DNA of 64,000 nucleotides from Heterocephalus glaber (Eukaryota > Chordata > Mammalia > Rodentia > Bathyergidae): positions 39,830,372 through 39,894,371 of the forward strand of contig NW_004624732.1 of assembly GCF_000247695.1 (NCBI RefSeq), in the 5' to 3' direction. Positions within the stretch are counted from its first letter, which is position 1. Every line of letters starts with the position of its first letter. The translations under genes were made by a program, and so were the position numbers. The notes beneath the pieces are model-generated. The model saw only the letters and a program-made list of their open reading frames with translations, was not told the DNA's origin and made no database searches. Shown one piece after another: positions 47,101-58,484 of the stretch.

Positions 47101-47206
47101 NNNNNNNNNNNNNNNNNNNNNNNNNNNNNNNNNNNNNNNNNNNNNNNNNNNNNNNNNNNNNNNNNNNNNNNNNNNNNNNNNNNNNNNNNNNNNNNNNNNN
47201 GAGAGA

Positions 47207-47279
<73 letters not shown>

Positions 47280-47304
47280 AAAAGAAAGAAAGAAAGAAAG
47301 AAAG
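47032..47304. repeat. (GA)n/(GAAA)n microsatellite with 100-N assembly gap
   Basis: GA units with a short GGGA section lead into 100 N (47101-47200). GAGAGA and then GAAA units continue after it. The round number suggests a placeholder gap, so the real length is unknown. Translations of this tract are artefacts. Confidence 0.95.
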
Positions 47305-48494
47305 GAAATCTGTAGCTCTATGTTCAATACCTAGAAGAGATTGTGTTGAAATGTGAGCTTCATACTGCTTGGGCAGCCATGTCCCTGTGGCTTTGCTGGG
47401 TGAATTCTCCATAGTCTTTCTTATGTTTCTCCTGCAGCTTTCTTCAGCAGAGGTTTCACATTCCTGGCATCTCCAATTTCCTGGGTTCTCTGCTGTACCT
47501 TTGATTTCATTCTTACGGCTTTAAATTTTCCACTCTTAGAGACTCCCATCAAGCACTGTGACCCTATAATATATTTTTGCCTGTCTTCTCAGGTCTTCTT
47601 CCGAAATCTGCTGAGAAGCCCCTGCCATCTGTAACTCTTGCATTTTGCATGCCTGAAAATCCAACACTGTGTGAATGATACCAAGATCTGCCACCAGCTG
47701 ACATAGTAGCTAGGCCCCCTTGGATCTTGTATGCAGAAGCAGCTGAGTGCTTGATGGTTTAACCTTGGAAAACACTTCCACAGGTGGCTCTGAATAAGTA
47801 GAGTGCCCTGAAGCCCTTTCCTCAAAATAATGCCTTTCAAATGAGTTTACCCTTTTATATCCTTGAGTCTGTGATAGGTATTGCATTATCTGGCCAATTC
47901 CACAGTTGCCCTCAAGCCATGTTTCCTACTGTTCCAGTGCAAATTACTTGACTTATTTACAATGCCTCTAATCTTTACAGCAACCACACTCTTTTTGGCC
48001 CCAAATATACCTGATTCCTTTCCTGCCGAATTGTAAAATATTCACATCATTCAGCTCTACTTTTTGCTTGTGATTCTCACTGTAGATCTGTCTAAAAGCA
48101 GTCAGAAACACACATTCCATAGCCTGAAGATAGGGCTGCCTTGAAATTTTCTCTGCAAATAAATTTGTTTATTGCCTTTAAATTAAGCTTCACACAAAGT
48201 CTTAGAATGTGAGCAAGCTGTAGACAAGTTCTTTTCCAGAATGCAACATGCATCGCCTCTAGTTCAAATTCCATAACACCCTCATTCCCATCTGAAATTT
48301 CATAAGTCTGATTATTACTATTCAAATTCTATTCAGCATTCTGATTTTCTAATATCTTCCATCATTCTTTGCCCACAGTACTGTAAGATTTCTTCAAACT
48401 TGCAAAAAGCCCTGCAGACCAGTCCAGAAGTTTCTAAACCACATACTCAGGACTACTTACAGTAACAACTTCACTTCTTTTGTACCAATTTTCA

Positions 48495-48854
48495 GTATTG
48501 ATCACTAATCATTACTGGCTCAATACCTTCGGCTTAATGGAGGAGAGGTTTCCTTAGATTTACAGTATCAGAGTGTTCAGTCCTGGAGGAAAGGCATGGC
48601 AAAGGAATACTGCTCAATTCATGATAGCCAAGAAGCAGAGAGGAGAAAGAAGCCATGGAGAAGAATACATCCTTTTCGGTCATGACCTCAGTGACCCATT
48701 TCTTCTACCCAAGCTCTATTTCCCAAAAGTATATTTAACTGTTGATTCATCAACCAAAATGAGTATAGAATTTCTATCATTCCAACACCTTCCAGAAGTG
48801 CTTCCTCTGAACATGTAAGACTTTGGGGTATGTTTTAGATATAACCTATAATCA
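48495..48854 (-). repeat. 5' LTR of the MaLR element
   Basis: Related to the left LTR: ACAGTATCAGAGTGTTCAGTCC, TAGCCAAGAAGCAGAGAGGAGAAAG, CTCAGTGACCCATTTCTTCTACCC, GAACATGTAAGACTTTGGGG. The right edge is near ...ATAACCTATAATCA. Flanking 5-mers do not match well (GAAAG left of the element, AAATA right), so the target duplication is decayed or the edges are off by a few bases. Confidence 0.7.
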
Positions 48855-50184
48855 AAATAGAGATAAACATGAGGAGGCTCCCAATGCCCAATTCCAGAAA
48901 TATTTGTGTAAGAAAATAGATTATCATAGTAATGTAATCAAACACATATTCTAGTTGATTGACCTACTATAATCTATAATGGGAAAATTATCCAGGAGAC
49001 CAAACAATAAACAAAAATGTGGGTAAAGTCATGCAAAAATAAATATTAGAAAGACAAATTAGAAAGTATTATTAGAAAGTAACTTTCAATGGAGAAGAAC
49101 TATTCTAGGTTAAAAGAAACTTATCATATAACAACAGTATATTCCTTTATTCAATTCTGGCCCAGAAAACAAGGGAATTACTTGGTCAGTTATTGAAATT
49201 TAAATAGTCTGAAATTGACTGGTAGTGTTGTGTCAGTGGTGATGCCTGGCTTTAATAACTAGCTGAGGCTGTATAACATTTCATCTTAATGGAATTTACA
49301 AGGACATTCTTAGATTGTTTTTATAACTTTCCAAGCCTGGAAGTATCTCAAAATGAAAAATCCAAAAATAAGTATTAAAACTGCAATTGGGCAACTAGCT
49401 CTAGGACATGAGAAAAGATCAAGGATGCTGTGCATTCCAAAGCAGAGAAAATACTGAACCAGAACAGCCACAAATGGTCAACTTGAAGTTTGATCATTTC
49501 CAACATGATAATCTTGAATACACTGTGTTTGATTACAAGGAAAAGTTTCATAACACAACCACTGCAACTTTATATTTTAAAAGACCATCTTTCCATGTAA
49601 GGGTTGGATAAAAATTTCTACCATATCCCTTTCTCTCTCATAGATATTTCTAAAATTTGAGATCACTTCAGATCACAGGATAATGATATACTAGTGCCAA
49701 AATGATCCACATTATATTGCAATAGTGTACGCTGATAAAGATAATCTGTGATTTTTACTTGTTACATAAGAAGTTTTTAATATTTAGCACACATATTCCC
49801 ATCCATTCATTGACAATTGTTAGGCAAGGCAGACTGAGAATTTGGAACATAAAGTTGAAATAAGCCTGAGATTTGAAAGCTAATATTCCAGATTTAAGCG
49901 ATTGTATTTTAAGCTACAGAAGAAGTGACAACACTCAAGAAGGAGATGGGAATTCTGAAGATACACATAGCAGACCAAAAAAAAGCAGATAAAATTAAAC
50001 AAATTAATGTAAAGAAGCCAGGAAATCAATTAGCGCTCTCAACTGTAGATCAGCAACACGGATAAGGAAATGTGCACAGTGGTCCATTTAGGACATAATC
50101 CTTAGGGGTAGAGGAGAAAAATATTACAGATTTTCTTTCATTAAGTATTACATTTTAAATTTCCATTTTTAGGAATGTTCCATG
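48855..50184. other. Non-coding stretch, nothing recognised
   Basis: No gene. The 67-codon frame at 49408-49611 is unsupported. Confidence 0.5.
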
Positions 50185-50370
50185 ATGAATATTATATAGG
50201 AGATTTATATGTACTTTATAAATGAATGGCGAGATGGGGGAGGATGGAGAGAGGAAAAGGGAAAGCGATAAAAAACAATTAAAATGTATTATACACTTGT
50301 ACCAAATCTCCACAAGGAATGTAAACATTATGTACTGCAAACATGTATTAATCAAAAATAAAACAAAAAT
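50185..50370 (+). mobile_element. L1 3' end with A-rich tail, sense
   Basis: Purine block GAGATGGGGGAGGATGGAGAG, then ATTATACACTTGTACCAAATCTCCACAAGGAATGTAAACATTATG and AAACATGTATTAATCAAAAATAAAAC. It shares TGTACCAA-CTC-CCACAA-GAATGTAA-CATTA order with the tail at 2600-2676. Confidence 0.8.
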
Positions 50371-51574
50371 AAATATAAATATATGGACTTTACTGAAAAT
50401 TTTTGTACTGGTAAAAGTGTGATTTAAAAAGAAATGTCATTAATTTTAAGAGCACTCTATTTCTTGTTCTACTTCTATTTGGAAAATATAATTTTTAGTG
50501 TTTTAATTTTGATACATTTATATTATACTTGAATTATTTAAAAAGAAAAAGTATTTGCCATCACCTGGTTAGAAGTTTGCCAAATCCGATATAAGGGCTT
50601 CACATGGCAGGAGCTGCTTCGGTGAATTTGTTTGCCTTAGTTGGCTTCTCAGGTTCATCTTTCTCTGCTTAACCGTATAGAAATATGTACACTGCTTAAT
50701 AATTATAACAATAAACATCTACACTGATGAAGTGACTTACGACCTTTCCCTCTGGCCTAACACCATGTTTCCTGCTGGTTGAGAGCAGGACTAAGCCCAC
50801 AGGTGACAATCCTGGCAAGAAAGTATGTCACACGGTGAGTAGGAAACCTTGTTCCTTAATAAGTCAGGGTCAGAGAAGCTAAGGTGACTACAGAAAATAC
50901 CTCTCTGGTTGCAGAAGATATAGGAAATGCGTCCACACAGCCTCCACTGAGATGAAATTGCATTCTAAAGTGGCAACCTGGATAGCTGCATTTGAAGAAT
51001 GTCTTATTCAGAAGACCATTCAGGTTCAGCAACCTCTGGGTCTACAACATTAATCTCTAGCTCTAACGCCATCTCTGCTTAACAGAAATCCATGCGATAC
51101 AAGAACATATCACTATACCTCAACAAGATTTAGCATTCAAAGATGGTGCCTTTTACCTTTGCATTTGACCCACTAACTTACGGAAAATAACTTAAAAGAT
51201 GACATGTGAATGTTTCCTTGGAATTACCTGTTGAGAGGAGTAGGTCTCTGCAGATTAACAGGGAGCTTCAAGGCAAGGCTGGAGAAATATCCTCTCCTAT
51301 CAGCGGGAACACTTTAAAAAAATAGAGGAGGTAGCCTCCTATGTTACTCAAGTATCCACAGAGTTCTGTCAAAGGAAGAGAGAAAATGTGGGAAGCTGTT
51401 CCTGGTTAAGAAGACGGGATCAGTGCTATTGAAACAGGGATAATCCAACTCCGTCACTCAGTTCTAGGGAACATTTTCCCTTCCAAAATTACTTTCCAAA
51501 AAAGTATTTCATCAGATTACAATATACTTACTTTGCTCCGTCTATATGATGCTCAAGGTCAGGTTTGATTTATT
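50371..51574. other. Non-coding stretch; 50580-51480 is GC-richer and unexplained
   Basis: No repeat family recognised. It contains a strong splice-donor-like CACACGGTGAGTAGG (donor at 50835) with an acceptor-like site ending GAGAGCAG (50788). No long open frame. It could be an old unrecognised LTR/ERV part, a non-coding exon region or a regulatory block. Confidence 0.4.
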
Positions 51575-51776
51575 TTTAATGTGTGACATTGAGAATTAAA
51601 CCCAGGCCTTTTGGACTGAACTACATCCCCAGACCTTTTTATTTATTTATTTTTTATTTTGAGATAGTTTCTCACTAAATCACTAAGTTACCAAGGCTGG
51701 CTTTGAACTCAAAAGTTTTCTGCCTCTGTCCCCCAGTGTACTGAGATTATGGGCAAATGATACTGTCCCCAGCTAG
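51575..51776 (-). mobile_element. B1-dID-like dimer SINE, antisense
   Basis: Left: reversed ID (GAGAATTAAACCCAGGCC ... CTGAACTACATCCCCAGACC). Then a T-rich linker with TTTATTT units. Then reversed B1 (TTTTGAGATAGTTTCTCACTAAATC, GGCTGGCTTTGAACTC, GTACTGAGATTATGGGC, CCCCAGC). On its own strand the order is B1, A-rich linker, ID, as in the B1-dID family known from several non-mouse rodent groups. Confidence 0.8.
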
Positions 51777-53160
51777 AAGTTGAAGTTTGGTTACTTTTTC
51801 AGAAGGAAAATGTGTAAATATGGAAAAAAGAAAAGAGAAGAAAGTAACATGTTTGTGAATCAAATCTTGATTTCAGCTTACTTTGGACATCTATGACTCC
51901 CTTTAGTAATATAGCTAGATGTTAATAATAAGATAAATTTTTATGAAGTATAGTATATCCTATAAATTCCTGAGTAGTGTCTTAACTTCATGGAGGAAAC
52001 CCTGTCAAGCACTGAGTGCTCCACATTAGCAAGATTATTCTTATCAATATACAAATGATCAGGATGATTAGGCAAGCCCTTATGGGATTTAACTTTTTAA
52101 AAGAAGAAAAAAACCCAGAAATATTGAAGAAGCCTTTTCTGGTTGAGCAGTGGCTATCACAAATCAAACATTTTCCCTACTATATCCTCACACAACAGCC
52201 TACCTCACACACACACTAGCCCTACATCTTCCCTCTAAGCAGCCTTTGAATACAGCTCCTGACTACAAGTGTGTCTTCTTCAGGGACCACAGGCTTAACT
52301 GTCTGCATGACAAACTGATTCTCAAGGAAAGTTCAACATCCTCGATCTCATTTGCAGGCTAATTATAAATCCCATTCACCACTCTCAACAAGTAATGATT
52401 GAGGATCCAGCAGTAAAGCTCAGTGATTCTCTAATAATTGCCTGACAAGGGAAAAGCTTAGAGTTGTTTTGAGTGCAGTTTTGCCAGAAAGCATCAGGAG
52501 CATATCTTTTGTTGTCACTTAGGAGGAAATGGATTATGATAAATCTGTTTCCATACCATATCTGAGTGTGTGTTTCATTAAGAAGAGCACTGACCATAGA
52601 ATTTCTGACAGGGTTGGTGTTTGGTTAATTGTTACTCATGGTAGTGTAACTTCTCCCCCTGTTGCATGCACTGAGGAGTGATAGCAGTTCTATGGTCAGC
52701 ATTATAGTTCTTATCTGGAAGTTTGCATTCAATACACCAGCCTAATGAACATGAGACCTTCGTGTAGCCTACCTTAAACCTGCTCAGGTCAGTCACGTTA
52801 GCATAGGATTGGGTGCAGTCACCTAACATGAAGTGTATTTTACAGTAAAGAAGTACCCAAGACATTTTTGAGCAGAGAAAAGCATCATCCTTCCCATCTT
52901 TATTGGTCCTTTCCTTCTCTTTCTGAGGCTGAAATTAAGTCTTGACAATTTTCATTGCCCAATGAGTCTGGATCTCCTCCTGATTTGATTTCTGTTCCAG
53001 CTAACTCTGCATTTCTAAAAGTAAGTCAAATTTATTTCAAACTAGACACCCCATATACATTAGCAGTATTACAAAAATTTCACTGGGAATCTGACATAGT
53101 ATCAATACAATTATCTTGAAATAATTAATTAACAACTTGTCATGTAACTGGATGTATTCC
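51777..53160. other. Non-coding stretch, nothing recognised
   Basis: Short open frames of 67-77 codons on both strands without recognisable domains. A short CA run lies near 52205-52217. Confidence 0.45.
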
Positions 53161-53170
53161 TATAGGATAG

Positions 53171-53176
53171 GTAGAT

Positions 53177-53225
<49 letters not shown>

Positions 53226-53226
53226 A
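53171..53226. repeat. (GATA)n microsatellite
   Basis: GTAGATATAGATAGATAG... about 13 GATA units, nearly perfect and probably length-variable between individuals. Confidence 0.97.
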
Positions 53227-53399
53227 AAGACAAGGTTCAGAGACTAAAGAGAAAAGGCAAAGAGACTTTAGAGTTAGTTATGCTGTATCCCTCAGAATTC
53301 CTGGTACATTACAAGGAAATTTTAAATGTTCTTTGCACATATGGAATGCCATCAAGAGTTTCAGTCTACAGTCTCCAAAAATAAAAGACCAAATGTTGG

Positions 53400-53700
53400 T
53401 CAAGTTGGTCTGATTGTGCTTCTATAATAATATCACAGACTGCATAATTTATAAACAATAAACATTTGTTTGACACACAGTTCTGGAGGATGAGAATTCT
53501 GAAATAGAAGGGCAGAAACCAGTGAGAGCAGAAGGCATTAAAATGGTGAAACAGCGGGCTAAAGAGAAAGGGATGAAACTGACAGCCTTAAGCTCTTTTA
53601 TGGTCAGCATGAGACCATTCCAAGGTTGGATTGCTCCTGACCTAAAGACCTCTCTGTATTCCCATCGCTCAACAAGTTTGCATTGCTCATTAAGTTTCTA
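53400..53700 (-). mobile_element. MLT1/MST-like MaLR LTR, antisense
   Basis: TCTGATTGTGCTTCTATAATAATATCACAGACTGCATAATTTATAAACAATAAACATTTG then ACACACAGTTCTGGAGGATGAGAATTC. This is the reversed MaLR LTR end ('ctgctataacaaaataccatagactgggtaatttataaacaacagaaatttatttctcacagttctggaggctg'). GCAGAAGGCATTAAAATGGTG follows. Confidence 0.7.
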
Positions 53701-56700
53701 ACACATACTCTTTGGGGACAAATTGAAATCACACTTGTGATGATTTATCTGCTGCTACTGTTCTCTCGCTACTTCTTTTACTTATTTTATAAAAATGTTT
53801 CTAAATTTGGGGTAACAAACACTTTTGCAAAAGCTCACAGTAACGTCATAGGAAGAAGTTGGCAAGAAAGTATCGATTACATCCTGTAAGATATGTGTCT
53901 TAATGAATGTACATTTTGAGTCAAGAATATTTGCAGGCTTAACCATAGCCTCATTTGTTTTCTTGTTAAAATTTCAAACACACAGCTCTGTCAGTCTTCA
54001 CAGTCGTAATAGTGTCCATATTTAAAATTCAAAAAATTTCTGGCAACCAATATGAACAGATTGCTAATTTTTTTCACCCTCAAGGGATCTGCATCATTCG
54101 TATGGTATGTTAAAAAGTATGGTTTACAAAGTCATCTATTTTCTGTTCCCATTTTCTAGTGTTAATAGATACAATGTTGTTGATTTTGTGACTTTCCTTC
54201 CAATAGGGAACAGCTTTCTCACATTTCTACATTAAACAGCAGTAGCATAGTGTACAGACAAAATTCATTTTAAAATCCTGGACTTCAGTGATCCATCTGC
54301 TTTATTTGAACAACATAATCAGGCATATGTATCTACCCTGAGTAATGTATTATAATTAACTGAAAAAGATCTCACCCAGTAATTCACTTCACCTTGGGAT
54401 GGAAGGAGTTTTCCCTGCTCCAGTACTCTGTTCTGAGACTTGGTAGTTTGAAATACATTTCTCCAAGGTAATCCCACTTCATTCTTCTTTCCAAGAGGAG
54501 ATAAGTAAAGCCGTAAAACTAATGTTACTCCCAGGCCTTGCACTTTTATGTGATTTGGGGCAAGCTTTTTGTCTCTCTGTTTCTGAACCTTCAGCCCTGG
54601 TAGGATGAAAACATTTCCTTAATGAATTTATTTTGACAGCTAAAAAGAAAATATCTAAAAGTAATTTATAAGATGTGAACAGATATATACATGCAATTAA
54701 GGAATTTAAAGTACTAGACGAGTGAGCCATGAAGTTTAAAGTACTAGATGAATAAGCCATCTAGCTAAAGAGATTTTCAATAAATTTTCTTGGGACGCAT
54801 TGGAACCTAGGAGGATATCTATTGCCTGTGGTACATAAAAGTAAAGAACATCACGACTGGTGTTTTCTGGCTACAAAAGTGACCATATGTCTACCTGGGA
54901 TGGCTGAGAAACATGGAAAAATGTATTAAACTATCAATTTGTGTAGATGGAAACAGAAAATTTAATGGATATGTAAACCAGTAATGATTTAAGTAGAGAA
55001 TCAGAAGAAGGACTTGAAGGGGGTTAGGTGAGCCAGCAATTGTAAAATCACTAAAATGGAGATCAGAAATAATAAGATTCCAGGAAGATAGGAGGTTGTA
55101 ATATTGCTAGGATTGTATCTGTAATATGGAGCAACAGATTAAAAAGAAAAATCCTAAACTTCTGTTTTCAAAGCTGGTGGTACTTCCTACCTAAACTAAA
55201 GATAGAGCAGAGCCTTACAAACACATTCATAAGCAGCTCTTGACTCGGTGCCTCAGAAAGGCATCATGTGAACTTATTAGTCAATAGTGCTCAGAACCAA
55301 ATGCTGACTTTTGAGAACTGAACTTCATCCTAGTGTATGTTCTTTCCCTCCATGTTTCAGTCCTTCCCCTCCCTCCTCTTCCTGGGGATCATACACTTGG
55401 TAAAATTGCAGACAATGTTTTAATTAATCTATGGGCTTCCTTTCAGGAAACTTATGTAAGAAGGAACGAGAAAATTGGTGGCGTTCATCCAAGACATGGG
55501 CTAGACTATGTCCAGCCTGTATATATTCGGTAGTTAAAGCATAACAGAAGGAGGGTATAGTAAGGATCTTTATTCACCTTACTTATTTCAGAATCAGAGT
55601 GTCTTAAGAATATGGAATCCTGTAAAATCTCTCACTGCCACCAACATATTTTGCCTCCTTCCATTATGAAATAAGACATTCAATGAAAAGAAACTGCACA
55701 TTTCTGCTTCTGATGCTCCTCAAACAATTCTACCAACAGTAATGTTTCTGAGAAGGTCTTCAGATTGCTATTTGTATCTGCATTAGGCAGAAATAGCTTA
55801 GGAGTAAATTTAACAAATGTAGTTTCCAAAATAACAAATTTATTATCTCTTCCTATTCAGTAACCTAAAATTAATATTTTAAACACCTGAATGACTTTGA
55901 AACCCATTACCATGAAGAGAAAATTTAGAGCATTGGCTCTAAAGATGGGGCAAAAGTCAATAATGAGCATTCTTTTCTTTCTGGTTTCTCTTGTTTCATG
56001 AGTATCAATTCTGTTATTATTAAACAATTGTGTCCACCCATTTTTGAAGTGGAAATTTATTACACTGATTTAAATATGAGTAAAGCCCCACAACCTGATT
56101 AGTATAATGGGATTATCTACAATGTATTAATTGCCACACATCTCCTTTTATCATATTCCCTTGGGTTACCACGTTTTCAGATAAACATGTAATAGTGCTC
56201 TAACTTTACACTTGTTATCCACAACTAATCAGCAAATTTGAACCTATCCACATACAAAGAAGAGATAGGGAGTAAATTGTCCCCCACTCCATTTTCCTAT
56301 GGAATTATAACTCCCATACATTTCTACCTTTGTACACATAAGGGTGACCGTATGTCTCTGAAAAGTCTGTCTAATAATTTTCTTTGGAATAGAAAGGCTT
56401 TATACACATCTTCATTGTTTTTTTTTAATCAAGGGAACAGTATCAAAAATCTAGAGTGGGTGAAAAGATAATTGTACCTTTCATGAAGCTGCCATTTCTG
56501 TCTTGCCTCCTTCTCAAGATCATGGCTGCCCAGCCTCCCATTCACCTGCAACCACTTCCTCAGTCCTGGTAAAACAGCTGTCAGGAGAAAACATAACTTG
56601 CCCTTTCTACTCATTTCAGATTTTACCCCGTCTCCATTTGTTAATTTTATCATGTTATGAAGACTTTTGCACAGCTGTTTTCACAGTTCTCCTCATCTGA

Positions 56701-56770
56701 CTATGATCCTAACAACATACAGCATTTTATTCTAATTTTACTAATTGCAAAATACCAAAAGATGACTTCA
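53701..56770. other. Non-coding stretch, no recognised transposon
   Basis: About 3 kb. A frame at 55333-55533 has an acceptor-like GGGCTTCCTTTCAG just before GAAACTTATG (55448), but no donor or protein family is recognised. Other frames up to 93 codons are unsupported. Confidence 0.45.
54705..54760. repeat. Two-copy tandem duplication, 30-base period
   Basis: TTTAAAGTACTAGACGAGTG...AGCCAT (54705-54730) and TTTAAAGTACTAGATGAATA...AGCCAT (54735-54760). Confidence 0.85.
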
Positions 56771-56774
56771 TGAC

Positions 56775-56880
56775 AGAGCCATTATTATTACTATTAACAT
56801 TATTACTATCTTACATTGGCATGCCACATTTGTCACAATCAATGAACAAATCCTGATTCATTTTATTAGAATCTTTACCT
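56775..56880 (-). mobile_element. Ancient L1 3' UTR-like repeat fragment
   Basis: ATTAACATTATTACTATCTTACATTGGCATGCCACATTTGTCACAATCAATGAACAAATCCTGATTC follows 'attaacatcttacattagtatggtacatttgttacaattaatgaaccaatattgatac', which belongs to the same old repeat as 34437-35250 but an earlier part of it. Confidence 0.6.
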
Positions 56881-56889
56881 TGTACAGAA

Positions 56890-57431
56890 TTTTTCTTTTT
56901 ATTCTTTATGTCTGTATATTCCCATATGCCATACAGTATATCACATTACATTTTGTCTTAAGGTCTTTTTAGGTTCTTGGTGACTGTGATCTTTTCTGAA
57001 TTTCTTTATTTTTGATAAATTTAATAGTTTTTAGCAGTACTATTTATTTTTGTAGCTGGACCCTCAATTGGTACATCTATGTTCTTAAAAACAATTTTTT
57101 CCTAGCAATCTAGGCATATAGTAGCAAAGTACTATGGGAATAAAAAAATAAATGATAAGCTACAAGTTGTATTCATGTGCAGATGATAATATATTAATAT
57201 TAATGAAGAAAATTATTTAGTTTGAATTTTACTATTAAATTGGTATTAAATTCTTTCAATCTGATATAAAAAGGACATTAAATTTTCTTTTTCTGAAAAG
57301 AATTGAATAAAAATTTTGAAAAAGACTTTCTGAGGTTTATGAGGAAAAACAAGACATCATTGAAAGGTAGATGATGGTAGTAGAACTGAAAGTATGGGAA
57401 AATAAAAGTTATTTAAACCATAATGAGTATG
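56890..57431. other. Nothing recognised
   Basis: AT-rich non-coding sequence between two repeats. Confidence 0.45.
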
Positions 57432-57796
57432 TGGTCAGTTTTCTGTCACAATGAAACATGTCTGAAATCCTAAACTGATAAAAAGAAAGCATTTTTTTTT
57501 TGGTGGGGGGCTCACAGTTTTGCAGATTTCAGTCAGTAATATTGGCTCCAACTCTGTGTCTGGGCAAAAGAACACTGAACACCGTGTAGTAGGAGCGTGT
57601 GTTGGGGCAAAAGGACTCGCCTCATGGTCAGGGAAATAAGAGTGAGAAGGGGCTGGGGTCCAACGCCCTCAGTAACCTGGAGACCCCACAGCGGGCACCT
57701 TTCCTTAAAGTTCCCAGCACCACCCAGTAGTGTGGAGGGCTGGGGACCCAGATGCATGGGACTTTGAGAGATCCTCAAATCACTGCAATCATAACA
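57432..57796 (-). mobile_element. Solo MaLR LTR of rodent type, antisense
   Basis: TGGTCAGTTTTCTGTCACAATGAAACATGTCTGAAATCC, GGGGCTCACAGTTTTGCAGATTTCAGTC, GGGGCAAAAGGACTCGCCTCATGGTCAGGG, AGAAGGGGCTGGGGTCC, and GGAGGGCTGGGGACCCAG ... ATCATAACA follow the reversed rodent MaLR LTR order ('ggctcacggtttcagaggtttcagtcc', 'ctgctcacctcatggc', 'aggaaggggccagggtcc', 'ggctggggaccaagc', 'aaccataaca'). GC content and CpG are higher than in the surroundings, so it is not very old. The target duplication is unclear. Its open frame 57533-57778 is repeat-derived. Confidence 0.75.
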
Positions 57797-58375
57797 TCTT
57801 ATTTCCTCACACAGTCAGGAAAAGGGATGCAAATATGGATGAAGGAAACGTAAAAAAAAAATACATAAAAAGAGTGATGACTCAGTGCTCTGCTTAAATC
57901 GGGAATGAAGGGAAATTAGATTAATCTGTGCACAGGAAAATAATGTGTTGGAAATGGTATTATGCTAAATATAACCTTTCCTCAACTTTTTTTCAAGGTA
58001 GTAGTTGAAAATTCCCTTTTCAATCATAATTTCATCATGCAATTACCTCAGAGACAAAGAAGATAACAAATACACACAACCTTGCCAGATAATGAAATCT
58101 TTTGAAGTAGACTTTCCTCTTTTAAAAAAATTCTAAGCCCACGACATAAAGTTTTAGATTGAAAACAATGTTAAATTCTCAGACAAGAAGATGGACAATT
58201 GCTATGCAGTTTAACAATATATTGTTTCATATATTTGCCCAATTCAGAAATGCAATAGCTATTGACAGAATATCTGGTTTCATCATTATTATTAAAATTA
58301 TAAACTCCTACAGGAAATAAAACCATAGATTTTTCCTCAATGAACTCTTTAGTTTGTATAATCTACCTTTAATGT
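57797..58375. other. Nothing recognised
   Basis: AT-rich non-coding sequence. Confidence 0.45.
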
Positions 58376-58484
58376 TTAGTTTTGGTTTTGGTTTTTTGGG
58401 GGGTTTTTTGGTACCAAGGATCGAACTCGGGACCTTCCGCTTGTGAGGCAGGCCTCGAAGCCACTCAGCTAAATTCCCAGCCCT
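58376..58484 (-). mobile_element. ID-type SINE, antisense
   Basis: A T/G-rich reversed tail (TTTGGTTTTGGTTTTTTGGG) is followed by GGTACCAAGGATCGAACTCGGGACC, GCTTGTGAGGCAGGCCTCG and CTCAGCTAAATTCCCAGCCC. The B box is intact on the minus strand. Starts the unsupported 107-codon frame 58382-58705. Confidence 0.95.

Larger units (their letters stand above)
46489..48854 (-). mobile_element. Near-complete MaLR retrotransposon, antisense (LTR-internal-LTR)
   Basis: Two related LTR-sized stretches (46489-46864 and about 48495-48854) flank an internal part of about 1.6 kb. That is the size and layout of THE1/MST-group MaLRs. On the plus strand the left LTR ends in ...CTTAACCATAACA, and the internal part starts ATTCTGCACCAGACCCCAAAAAGCTCATG (THE1-int antisense pattern 'attctgccccaggcccctcaaatctcatg'). 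It later has CATGTCCCTGTGGCTTTGCTGGGTG ('cacccctgtggctttgcagggt') and TTGTACCAATTTTCAGTATTG at the 5' LTR border ('ggtaccaatttactgtattag'). MaLRs are non-autonomous relatives of ERV-L and encode no working envelope; the open frames here are broken remnants. A microsatellite and an assembly gap lie inside. Confidence 0.8.

Noticed and set aside
46954..47412. 152-codon minus-strand and 126-codon plus-strand open frames
   Set aside because: They are translations of the GA/GAAA microsatellite and the N gap inside the MaLR element.
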